DNA of 41,474 bases from Alphaproteobacteria bacterium (GTDB taxonomy: Bacteria > Pseudomonadota > Alphaproteobacteria > Micavibrionales > Micavibrionaceae), in the NCBI GenBank assembly GCA_028277665.1, contig JANQFU010000026.1, forward strand, positions 1-41,474. Direction: 5' to 3'. The stretch's first letter is position 1, and every line of letters starts with the position of its first letter. Below the pieces are notes generated by a model. It was not told the DNA's origin. It saw only the letters and a program-made list of their open reading frames with translations, and made no database searches. Shown one piece after another: positions 33,744 through 41,395 of this stretch. Made by a program: the position numbers and the translations under genes.

Positions 33744-34943
33744 ACATGTTGGCATCGACGGAGAAACGTAGAACGCGCGATTCGCGCTTCGGTCAACGAT
33801 AACCGTCGTTTCAAAATACATTTTTGCACGATGAAACGCATCCGCCCAAACGGACACAATCTCCTTCGGCGGCGCATCCTCGCTCAATATTTCACGCTTT
33901 GCACAGGGAAGCCCGTTCGCGTCATCCGCCGTACAGGAAGAAACAAAAGCCGTTTTCCCGTTAAATTCAAGAGAAACACCCTTGGGGGCAGGACGATCCA
34001 GAACACCGTTTTTAATGCGTTCGACGGCCTGAAACAAATCGTTCAGCGCCGCCGGATCGAGAAAAACTCGGTTCGCGTTTTGAATTTTTGCGGCATAAGC
34101 CGTCAGAGCAACCATAATCTCTGGAGAGGGCTCGGCCGCTAAAAGAACCATTGATCTGGCATTGTTCTTTCTGACAACGATAATCTCGTTTTCGCCGATC
34201 CGTGTTTCATTATGCGGATTGGCGACGTCCCTGAAAAACTGTTCCAGAGCACTTGCAGGTCTCTCGGTGATAAAGGCATTCTGTAATCTCTGAAGATTCT
34301 CAAGAATTTCAAGAGGCAATGCCAGAAGAACCGGACGTGCTTGCGTGTCCGCGCCGGCCGGATCCTGCTTTAGGACAAGGCCGATATAGGATGAAGGGAG
34401 AACAAGCCTGTTCCGGTCTGCCGTCCTGGCAAACTGATCCCAACGGATTCGCTCTGTGGTCAGAGCCTCGGTCCCTGCGAGGGAATCGCAATAACGTCCG
34501 TCTTCCGGAACAAGCTGCGGTGCAACATAATAAACGGCGTCCTTGGTTTTTTTCGGAAGAGGAGGGACAAGCCCAAGACTTTCCATCCGGATCAAGACAT
34601 CCCATGAAATACAAAAATAGGGCATTCCTTCCGATGTCGGCGGAGCATCGTTCTGACGGTATTTGGTTTTAGGTGTGATTTTGACTCGCAATCCGCGCGG
34701 AAAAGGCGTGTCGTTATTGCGCAGTAAATGCCGTGTATCAAAATTATTACGGTCAAGGCATTCTGTTTGGTGAACAAGGACGTCCGGAATATTTTCGGCC
34801 AGTGCGGCCGGAATAACAACCCGCACGCCGCTTGTCAGACCCGCATGAACATAGATCGTCCCGGCATTCAACCCCTCTTCCAGTTCGGGAAACTGTCTGG
34901 CCAGAAAACCGATTCCTGCCAGTTCATAGGTATGTTCCGTCAT
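33738..34943 (-). CDS. Unknown 401-residue protein at the end of the T4SS array
   Basis: I do not recognise this protein. It has no signal peptide or membrane helix and reads as a soluble mixed alpha/beta cytosolic protein. Visible landmarks are HTYELAGIGFLARQFPELEE at the start, VRVVIPAALAENIPDVLVHQ, a middle section with VLLALPLEILENLQRLQNAF, and IVVRKNNARSMVLLAAEP. It follows icmT by 22 nt on the same strand, making it the last gene of the DotD-DotC-DotB-IcmT array. It may therefore be a secretion-system accessory, a substrate or a substrate adaptor; no motif decides among these. Confidence 0.72.
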   Translation of the reverse strand: MTEHTYELAGIGFLARQFPELEEGLNAGTIYVHAGLTSGVRVVIPAALAENIPDVLVHQTECLDRNNFDTRHLLRNNDTPFPRGLRVKITPKTKYRQNDAPPTSEGMPYFCISWDVLIRMESLGLVPPLPKKTKDAVYYVAPQLVPEDGRYCDSLAGTEALTTERIRWDQFARTADRNRLVLPSSYIGLVLKQDPAGADTQARPVLLALPLEILENLQRLQNAFITERPASALEQFFRDVANPHNETRIGENEIIVVRKNNARSMVLLAAEPSPEIMVALTAYAAKIQNANRVFLDPAALNDLFQAVERIKNGVLDRPAPKGVSLEFNGKTAFVSSCTADDANGLPCAKREILSEDAPPKEIVSVWADAFHRAKMYFETTVIVDRSANRAFYVSPSMPTCL

Positions 34944-34965
34944 GGTTCGGGGCCCTCATACATGC

Positions 34966-35268
34966 CTACCCGTAATCGCGCATCTTGCGACGACGCATAG
35001 ACAGCCAGGCGGGACGGTTTTTCCCGACAACCCAGCTTCGCAGGGCACGCATGGCCGCCGGAAAAGTCAATCCGCGCCGCTCAAGCTGCATGAACGTAAA
35101 GGTTGAGATCAGGGTGATGACCAGCGTAACGGGCCGCAAATAAAAAATCAGAAGAAAGAACGGCATGGCCGCGCGCGCATCCAGATTCAAAAAGCGGACC
35201 GGCCGCATTGAATTACGCCAATGCCAGTTTCGCCTTTCTTCCTGAATCTCTTCAATTGATTGCGCCAT
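34966..35268 (-). CDS. icmT: IcmT/TraK-family type IV secretion protein
   Basis: The 100-residue protein has the family pattern: a short charged N-terminus, then WHWRNSMRPVRFLNLDARAA, one or two closely spaced hydrophobic helices (MPFFLLIFYLRPVTLVITLI), and a basic cytosolic tail. IcmT is a small inner-membrane component of the Dot/Icm system, needed in Legionella for secretion and pore-related egress; TraK is its IncI conjugation counterpart. Its place directly after dotB matches the traJ-traK order. A 117-nt AT-rich gap separates it from dotB, enough for a promoter, although none was clear. Confidence 0.86.
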   Translation of the reverse strand: MAQSIEEIQEERRNWHWRNSMRPVRFLNLDARAAMPFFLLIFYLRPVTLVITLISTFTFMQLERRGLTFPAAMRALRSWVVGKNRPAWLSMRRRKMRDYG

Positions 35269-35385
35269 AACCCTCGTCCCGGCCGGTCTGTCCGTTTTTC
35301 GTCTTCCCCTCTTTAGGGTCTATTATGCGGGAGCAGATCCTAATAACCGGTAAAAATTTTCCAAGATATTATTTTTACTTATTTT

Positions 35386-36540
35386 TTATCCGGTAATACC
35401 TGAGAGATAAAGATAGTTCAGACGGTCGATCTGTCCCGCCTCAAACGCAATTTCTGCCGATCTCGACATGCTCTGACCGTAACTCGGCAAAAGTCTTTGA
35501 ATTTCTCCGGGCCATTTTGTGTAGTCCATTTCCATCAAACGTTCACGTACATCGTCCGAGAAATGCATCCATTCGCGAACCCCCATCCGTCCCCCGTCCG
35601 TCTTCGGGACGAGCGCCTGCGTCACGACAAGCCGCAACGTTTCGAGCAATGAATAGGCCCGCTCTGCACGTTCGCTGATCTCGAATGTCGAGACCATCCG
35701 GTGAATTGTGTTGGAAACGCCGATTGTATGGGTCGTCGTATAGACAAGATGTCCCGTTTGCGCGGCCTCAATAGAGGCGGAAATCGTTTCACGGTCCCGC
35801 GACTCTCCGACAAGAATGATGTTCGGTTTTCGGCGAAGCGCATTCCGGACGCCGTGCGCAAAATTCGGAAGGTGGCGCGGAATTTCGGTCTGGGCGATGA
35901 GAGAACGGGGACTTTTAATGGTATCGTAGACAAATTCGATCGGCGCCTCATAGGTCAGAAGCTTTCCGCATCCGCGCGACCGTTCCAGAATCATCCGGCA
36001 CCCCGCCGCGAGCAGTGTGGTCTTCCCGGATCCGGTCGGCCCCGTCACGATAACCATTCCCTGACGCGGCGCCCAGGATTTGACGATGTCTTCTTCGATA
36101 TGGAGATCCGCCATCTGAGGCGGCTCATTCGGCAGAACCCGCATCGTGACCTGCGCCGAGTCGCGGCCTTTGGAAAGAATAGCCGTAATGTTGACCCGGA
36201 AACGAAACCGCGTATAGCGGTCCGGTCTGATCTCGTATGAAAGATCGAGATCCTTTGCTGCGGCAAGACGTGCCTGCGCTTCCGGCCCGTAGATTTTATG
36301 CAGAACGACAGCCATATCTGCCGCATCAAGCGGGCGGTAAGTCGCCGGATAAAGCGTACCGTTAATCTCCGTATAAACAGGGCGGTCCGTCTGAAACGTC
36401 ACGTCCGATGCGTTCTTTTTAACGCACCACAGCAAAAAGGCATCAATCACATCCTCTGTAAACCGGACCGGTTCGTCCGGCCAGGTTTGAGCGATATTCT
36501 CCGTGCCTTTAAGAAGGCTTACCGGTTTGCGGGTTGCCAT
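35386..36540 (-). CDS. dotB: DotB/TraJ-family secretion ATPase
   Basis: The 384-residue protein is a VirB11/PilT-type hexameric ATPase. After an N-terminal PAS-like domain (to about residue 140) come Walker A GPTGSGKT at 167-174, an Asp box in LLTYEAPIEFVYDT, Walker B-like IILVGESRDRET, and the His-box region HLVYTTTHTIGVSNTIHRM. Length and details (YEAPIEFVYD, RRKPNIILVGE) fit DotB rather than PilT or TadA. DotB docks on DotO at the cytoplasmic face and powers assembly and substrate transfer. Its first 22 nt overlap the end of dotC, suggesting coupled translation. Confidence 0.93.
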   Translation of the reverse strand: MATRKPVSLLKGTENIAQTWPDEPVRFTEDVIDAFLLWCVKKNASDVTFQTDRPVYTEINGTLYPATYRPLDAADMAVVLHKIYGPEAQARLAAAKDLDLSYEIRPDRYTRFRFRVNITAILSKGRDSAQVTMRVLPNEPPQMADLHIEEDIVKSWAPRQGMVIVTGPTGSGKTTLLAAGCRMILERSRGCGKLLTYEAPIEFVYDTIKSPRSLIAQTEIPRHLPNFAHGVRNALRRKPNIILVGESRDRETISASIEAAQTGHLVYTTTHTIGVSNTIHRMVSTFEISERAERAYSLLETLRLVVTQALVPKTDGGRMGVREWMHFSDDVRERLMEMDYTKWPGEIQRLLPSYGQSMSRSAEIAFEAGQIDRLNYLYLSGITG

Positions 36541-37427
36541 GAGTTATACCCCGGGATCAGTTCCGGCATGCCGGTCAGGTTTACGGACCGGTCACCGATC
36601 CGCATTTCGACGCCGCCACCTGTCACGCCTTTGTTGACTTGAAGAGCGAAAGGCCGGGAAATCATGTTTTGAGCCAGAAGAGATTTATATCGAACCATCC
36701 CGACAAAATCGCTGACCAGCAAATTCAGATCGTCCTGAAAAATATCTTCCGCCTGACGAAGACCTTCCTGCCAGCCCTTCTCGATATATTCGTTATATAA
36801 GTTCCGTTCTTCATCGTTTTCCGGATAGAGGACATCGGGGGGCGGTTCGACATCGCCCCAGTTGCGCTCCAGATACTGGCGCCAGCTTCTCGGCGCGGCA
36901 ACAATCCGGGCATTGCGTGAAATCTGAAGAAATTTGTCCGTCACAGCCGCTTCCCGGCCATTGTTTTCAATCATCAGATTGTCAAGGCCTTCCCGTACGA
37001 CAGGAGGTTCGATCAGGAGGCCCGACGGTGCCGGAATAAGAAGTTGGCGGAAATCGAAAATCCGGTCGAGATGGCGCGTACGCCGCTCAAGCTCCTGCCG
37101 GATCTCGTAAGTCCGCATCGCCAGGCCGCCGCGCGCGCCGTAGGAGAGCGCGGCTTCCTTGATCGCATCGCGGCGAATGTCGATCATGGTCTCGCCTTTC
37201 TGGACCTCCTTCAACGCCTCTTCCTTGTCGGGAAGGTTTTGAAGCACTTTCATGTCCGGCGGTTTGTTCGGAAGTGTTTCAGGCGCCGCCAAAGCTTCGA
37301 TAGAGAAAAAGAAAATCGTAAAGAAATACATGAAAAGGCACATAGCGGCTCCGGACAAAAGTCTTTTCTCCGTTCCCGCTTCTCTGCCGTATTTGCTTTT
37401 TAAATCAGGCGCCGTCGTCCGAATCAT
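36519..37427 (-). CDS. dotC: DotC/TraI-family core complex protein, apparently not lipidated
   Basis: The 302-residue protein has the DotC signature RRDAIKEAALSYGARGGLAM, then LDRIFDFRQLLIP, ARIVAAPRSWRQYLERNW and a late GVTGGGVEMRIGDR. DotC with DotD and DotH forms the outer-membrane core of Dot/Icm systems. In Legionella it is a lipoprotein. Here the N-terminus has a hydrophobic signal (YFFTIFFFSIEALA-APET) but no lipobox Cys at the cleavage site; the only Cys nearby (in GAAMCLF) is poorly placed. The start at 37427 is an ATG; one 28 codons further in, just before that Cys, is also possible. It is 48 nt after dotD. Confidence 0.92.
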   Translation of the reverse strand: MIRTTAPDLKSKYGREAGTEKRLLSGAAMCLFMYFFTIFFFSIEALAAPETLPNKPPDMKVLQNLPDKEEALKEVQKGETMIDIRRDAIKEAALSYGARGGLAMRTYEIRQELERRTRHLDRIFDFRQLLIPAPSGLLIEPPVVREGLDNLMIENNGREAAVTDKFLQISRNARIVAAPRSWRQYLERNWGDVEPPPDVLYPENDEERNLYNEYIEKGWQEGLRQAEDIFQDDLNLLVSDFVGMVRYKSLLAQNMISRPFALQVNKGVTGGGVEMRIGDRSVNLTGMPELIPGYNSWQPANR

Positions 37428-37475
37428 CTCTGGTCTGGCCTTTTGACTTTTGAATCTGAATAAATTCTATGTTTT

Positions 37476-37967
37476 TTATCCGCCTGCTCCGCGGTTGGGC
37501 GCGTAGTGGAGTTCAACCATTTTCTTTGCCGCATCAACTTTGACATCCGCCCGCGTCCCGAGTTGCAGACCGACATCCCGCAAAATTTCGACCGTACGCC
37601 TGTTTTCCGCATCGATGTTTACAATCGGCGGCACGGAAGGCTGGTTCCCGAAAGCCATAAACCCGTAGCCTGCACGTCCGGCGAGTTGACGGAGAAGAGG
37701 CTCTGCCGGGCCGGTCCACTGAATTGTCACCGCCCGGCTCAGCTCTTTAGGCGCATTGGCAATCGGCGGCACGGCAATGCCGGGCGTCCTCGATTGTTCG
37801 ATGGCCGCAAGCGCTTCGAGCGCATCCGATGTCCGGTCGGCCGCATCGGCAAGCATCATGGAGACTTTGTCGGGCGACGCCACGAGTTGCGGCTTCATAA
37901 TGCCCGTCTGTTCACAGGCTGTCAGGAATGCAAAAAAAGGCACAACGAGAAAAGGCATGATTCGCAT
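37476..37967 (-). CDS. dotD: DotD/TraH-family lipoprotein
   Basis: From the ATG at 37967 the product is 163 residues, close to the Legionella DotD length. It has a lipoprotein signal peptide (MRIMPFLVVPFFAFLTAC, Cys18 in the lipobox LTAC). A flexible segment follows, then a secretin N0-like domain with the pattern VTIQWTGPAEPLLRQLAGRA, GYGFMAFG and IVNIDAENRRTVEILRDVGL. DotD recruits DotH to the outer membrane. AAGG 6 nt upstream supports this start; the frame is open 22 codons further, which would spoil the signal peptide. dotC follows, as traI follows traH on IncI plasmids. Confidence 0.92.
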   Translation of the reverse strand: MRIMPFLVVPFFAFLTACEQTGIMKPQLVASPDKVSMMLADAADRTSDALEALAAIEQSRTPGIAVPPIANAPKELSRAVTIQWTGPAEPLLRQLAGRAGYGFMAFGNQPSVPPIVNIDAENRRTVEILRDVGLQLGTRADVKVDAAKKMVELHYAPNRGAGG

Positions 37968-38156
37968 GACATGCCTTCTTTCTTGACGAAACGGTTTTGA
38001 GCGTTGTTCTGTCATAAAAATTTTCCGGTTCATATCCTGATATCCATACCGCTCGCAGATTACACCTTTTACAACCTACTCTGTCACGAAAAACATGGCA
38101 AGTTATTGACTCTCTTTATCCTCTGCATAGTCAAGAAAATCCGGATAAAACCGGAT

Positions 38157-38579
38157 TCATCTCATATTTCCGATCATGCCGTAACGCTGCATCTGACGAA
38201 TGACTTTGTATTTATAGCGTGTTCCATAGACAGGCGTCCGGGAATGATAATGCGCAATCGCCCGGACGATATCTCCCGTTTCATCAAGATGGCCCCTCAA
38301 AATCCATGCGGCCACCCCGACATTCGTACATGGATCGTCCCGAATCCACGTCCGCGCCGTGCGTTCATCGACTTTCCATGTGCGCGCAAGCTTCGGCAAC
38401 CAGACCGTATTGATCTGCATCGGACCGAGATCGTAGCTTCCGTTGTCGTTCGGCCCGGCTTCCTGGCCGATTTTTCCGCCCTCGACATGACGAATCCCGA
38501 TCAGAACAGACGGCGGAACGCCGTATGTCTGGGACGCGAGAAGAATACAGCTTGCAAGAATTCCGGTCAGCGCCGACAT
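38157..38579 (-). CDS. Lytic transglycosylase-like protein of the secretion cluster
   Basis: The 140-residue protein has a short N-terminal signal-like segment (MSALTGILASCILLASQTYG) and then an SLT domain. Its catalytic Glu is in RHVEGGKIGQEAGP, followed by the family motif NGSYDLGPMQIN and a late YHSRTPVYGTRY. This single-domain type (VirB1, IagB and PilT-of-R64 relatives) opens peptidoglycan locally for secretion or pilus assembly. It lies 39 nt after the acidic-tailed gene and 189 nt before dotD, all on one strand, so it is probably the dedicated muramidase of this system. Confidence 0.88.
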   Translation of the reverse strand: MSALTGILASCILLASQTYGVPPSVLIGIRHVEGGKIGQEAGPNDNGSYDLGPMQINTVWLPKLARTWKVDERTARTWIRDDPCTNVGVAAWILRGHLDETGDIVRAIAHYHSRTPVYGTRYKYKVIRQMQRYGMIGNMR

Positions 38580-38618
38580 GGCCGTCCTTTATCTCATTTG
38601 ACATCATCACACAAATCG

Positions 38619-39794
38619 TCAGAAAAACGACATCGGATCGTCGTCGTCATCACCTTTTTTCTTTTCACCGCTCTCGTCTGCAGCGCTCTCACGCGGCGGC
38701 TGTTCCGGCTCCGCAGGAGACGTTGACGGCGGTGCGACCGGCGGCTGAGCTTTCGGCGGAACGGCAGCCTGTGCAGACCGATTCTGTTGAACAGATTGCT
38801 CTCCCTGCTCACTATCCGGCCCGCCAAACAGAGCCGACATGGCATCGTCGCCACCGTCATCGCCGCTCTCCGCTCCGGCATCAGAACCGGTGCCGGTTCC
38901 CGTCGGTGTTTCTGAGCTGTCCGGTTCCGCAGATACCGGTTTGTTCTCTTGCTCGGACGGATTTTCCAGCGTCGCTTTTGCCCCGTCTTGCCCTTCCGCA
39001 TCAAGAGCGCCCGGGAACAAAGCCTCGGTCAGGACATCCATAAGAGCCAAACGCATTTGAAATGCATCCCAGACCGGCTGGAGCGGTATCTCTCCGCCGT
39101 TCCCGGCCACCATTTTTTCACGTTCGTCATCAGACATGGCCATAATCCGGTCTTTTTCCATTTTATGCGCCGCAGCATATATCCGGGCCACAGTCCTCAG
39201 AATTCCGAGTTCGTAACTGACCGCCGCCCGGGATGTTTTGTCTTCGCCAAATTTGATGCCGCTGAGTTGATGCGTCATGTCCATCAGGCGTGAGGCGATT
39301 TCCGGCAGAATTTTGTTGCCGGAACGTCCGAAGGAGTATTCGGCAACAACGTCAATAACCGGAGCAAACGCATCCATATATTCGGCCTGAACGCGGGCCT
39401 CTTCGGGAAGCGGGCCGGACGTAAAATGATCGCTGAATCCGATAACGGACTGTATTGACGTCTTTATTTTCTCGAAATCCTTGTCTGCCGGAATTTTGCC
39501 GGTCCGCTCGTAACGGTCCGCCATCAAACGGGCCGAGGCTGTCGTCAGGGTCAGACGCAGATTCTCCGATTCGGTTTCGTTTTTCGAAAATTCCAGAGAT
39601 TTGTCGAGGTCCATCCCGAATTTAACGGCCCCCGACAACAAGGTCGCCGCAGATTTGGCGATCCGTTCGTCAAGATCGTTCGGCGGCTCTTTTTTGTCGT
39701 CGAGTTTTTCCAACTCAACCCGGTCCGCGCTCAAAATCAAAGGCATCGCCAGATCCTCAATGATTTTGAGAATAAAATCTGTTTTTTCGCTCAT
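38619..39794 (-). CDS. Unknown acidic-tailed protein in the T4SS array
   Basis: I do not recognise this 391-residue protein. Residues 1-266 are predicted helical and soluble, without signal peptide or membrane helix (MSEKTDFILKIIEDLAMPLI at the start). Residues about 267-391 are low complexity, rich in Pro, Gln, Glu, Asp, Ser and Gly. A short motif occurs twice: DDAMSALF (316-323) and DDPMSFF at the very C-terminus after a run of Asp. An acidic stretch ending in aromatic residues recalls the protein-docking tail of SSB, which is analogy only. It lies between the DsbC/G-like and transglycosylase genes with about 40-nt gaps, so a secretion-linked cytosolic role is likely. Confidence 0.75.
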   Translation of the reverse strand: MSEKTDFILKIIEDLAMPLILSADRVELEKLDDKKEPPNDLDERIAKSAATLLSGAVKFGMDLDKSLEFSKNETESENLRLTLTTASARLMADRYERTGKIPADKDFEKIKTSIQSVIGFSDHFTSGPLPEEARVQAEYMDAFAPVIDVVAEYSFGRSGNKILPEIASRLMDMTHQLSGIKFGEDKTSRAAVSYELGILRTVARIYAAAHKMEKDRIMAMSDDEREKMVAGNGGEIPLQPVWDAFQMRLALMDVLTEALFPGALDAEGQDGAKATLENPSEQENKPVSAEPDSSETPTGTGTGSDAGAESGDDGGDDAMSALFGGPDSEQGEQSVQQNRSAQAAVPPKAQPPVAPPSTSPAEPEQPPRESAADESGEKKKGDDDDDPMSFF

Positions 39795-39835
39795 TGTGAG
39801 GTCCCGATTGTTTTTTCTATCCGTCGTTCCTGCTT

Positions 39836-40732
39836 TTAACGATCCCCGCGCAAATCCGCAACAAGCCCTTCAGGATCCTTGGGTCGCCCCCGGACAATGC
39901 GAATTTTTCCGTTTGCTGCACGGTAAACGATGATCGGGGTCGCATCAAATTTCCATCTATGCATAACAGATGCATTGAACTGGACTCCATCCGTATTCAG
40001 GTCGAAATCAACAGGAAGCGCCGTTTCGTCTCCGTCCAGAAATTCATACCAGCGGGGCTCCGCGTCCGGAGCCGCAAGGAGAAAAGCGGCCTGCGCGAGC
40101 GTCTCCGGGCGGAACCCTACCGGGATCATCCGGATCTGGAGGCGTCCCGCATCAAGATAGGAAGTCGTGACATCTCTCAAAAATGCGTGACAATGGGAAC
40201 ATTGAGGATCGAGAAAAGCATACAGGGCCGGCGCGGTTTTATCCGCTCCGAGAGCAATCCAGTTCGCCGATTCCACGTCTTCAAACAACATTTCCGACGG
40301 CGGTCTGATTTTCGGCACCTCGACAGCCCGCCGTGCAAGCCCGTCCTGTATCGACGTTTCGTCTGCGAGAAGATCGAGCTCATCGAATTCCTTGCCTTCC
40401 CGCAAAGCCGCGAGTTGTTCCATCGTAATCAAACGCCCCTTCTCATCGAACAAAAGCCCCATGACGAAAGCTTTCCCGTTCGGAAGGACATACATGAATT
40501 GTTCCTGCCCGCGTTGGATGGCTATCCACCCCTGAAGCCCATGAAACTCTCCGAGGTAACGGATTTGCGCTCCTTTTTCTGCAAGATTCTGGATCGGCGC
40601 AGGCGGTTCAGGTTGCGTATCTGCGCTTACCTGCGCTCCGGCGGATCCGGGAAACATCAGAGACAGACAGAAACAGAACGTCAAAGCCGCAAAGGCGATT
40701 CGAAAAAAAGCAGCAGAAAAAAAAGATGGCAT
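39836..40732 (-). CDS. DsbC/DsbG-like periplasmic thiol oxidoreductase
   Basis: The 298-residue protein has a signal peptide (AALTFCFCLSLMFPGSAGA, cleaved before QVSAD), an N-terminal dimerisation-like domain (about 45-150, with GLQGWIAIQRGQEQFMYVL), and a thioredoxin domain. The active site is DPQCSHCHAF and the cis-Pro loop FDATPIIVYR. DsbC/G proteins repair wrong disulfides in the periplasm. IncI plasmids carry such a protein (TrbB) in their transfer region, and Legionella Dot/Icm assembly depends on Dsb proteins. It is the first gene of the minus-strand secretion array. Confidence 0.9.
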   Translation of the reverse strand: MPSFFSAAFFRIAFAALTFCFCLSLMFPGSAGAQVSADTQPEPPAPIQNLAEKGAQIRYLGEFHGLQGWIAIQRGQEQFMYVLPNGKAFVMGLLFDEKGRLITMEQLAALREGKEFDELDLLADETSIQDGLARRAVEVPKIRPPSEMLFEDVESANWIALGADKTAPALYAFLDPQCSHCHAFLRDVTTSYLDAGRLQIRMIPVGFRPETLAQAAFLLAAPDAEPRWYEFLDGDETALPVDFDLNTDGVQFNASVMHRWKFDATPIIVYRAANGKIRIVRGRPKDPEGLVADLRGDR

Positions 40733-40840
40733 TCGAAAACAACTCCCTGAGGGTCAGCCCCTGCATTACAACGTGATTCTATACTTTGCTTTAGAATAGA
40801 GATTTCTTTTCTATCCGACAAGTTTCCCGCATTCTTTGCT
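40733..40840. promoter_or_regulatory. Upstream region of the secretion array, abutting IS remnant
   Basis: This 108-nt stretch should contain the promoter of the minus-strand array. It holds an imperfect dyad ATTCTA (40776-40781) and TAGAAT (40792-40797), which on the minus strand includes a TATAGAAT box. It also contains GGTCAGCCCC (40752-40761), a near copy of the right end of the neighbouring IS. The dyad could be an operator or part of the IS; neither is established. Confidence 0.35.
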
Positions 40841-41341
40841 GTGACAAAAGCCTTACCATCCTTGTCTGGAAAGGTCGAGCTGGACGAGAGTTATTTTTGG
40901 GCGCACCGTAAAGGAAAACGCGGACGTGGTGCTGCCGGGAAAGTGATTGTCTTCGGCCTGCTCAAGCGTGGTGGCAAAGTTCACACTCTGATCATCCCCG
41001 ACACCAGAACGTCAACGCTGGAGCCGATTATCAGGGACACAATCAAGCCGGACAGCATCGTCTACACCGACGGCCTGACCAGTTATGATGTGCTGGATGT
41101 CTCTGAATTTAGACATCACCGCATCAATCATTCGCAGGCTTTTGTTGAAGGCAGGACGAACCATATCAACGGGATCGAGAATTTCTGGAATCAGGCCAAA
41201 AGACATCTGCGCCGCTTTAATGACATCCCGAAAGACCAGTTCCCCTTGTTCTTGAAAGAATGCGAATGGCGGTTTAACTACTGTCCTACACAAAACCTCT
41301 ACAAAGTTTTGCTTAAATGGGCTAAAAAGGATTTATTTTAA
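40841..41341 (+). pseudogene. IS1595-family (IS1016-type) transposase, 5'-truncated
   Basis: The 166-residue frame begins at a GTG and lacks the N-terminal helix-turn-helix or zinc-binding part of the family. The catalytic domain is intact: GKVELDESYF (first Asp), GKRGRGAAGKVIVFGLLKRG, SIVYTDGLTSYD (second Asp), RINHSQAF and HINGIENFWNQAKRHLRRF, then FLKECEWRFNY. This closely follows IS1016-type DDE transposases. Upstream the same frame is open to about 40751 but does not read like the missing domain, so the 5' end has been lost or replaced. It is probably not active. Confidence 0.82.
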
Positions 41342-41360
41342 CCTTATCTAGGCCAGCCCC
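40841..41360 (+). mobile_element. Remnant of an IS1595/IS1016-type insertion sequence
   Basis: Directly after the transposase stop, TTATCTAGGCCAGCCCC ends at 41360. Read inwards this is GGGGCTGGCCTAGATAA, which has the form of an IS1016-type terminal inverted repeat. No matching left end in the opposite orientation was found upstream; only a direct near-copy GGTCAGCCCC at 40752-40761. The element is therefore a left-truncated remnant. Confidence 0.6.
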
Positions 41361-41395
41361 TTAATTTTCCCTGAAAGCCTAGTACCCCGATTCAT

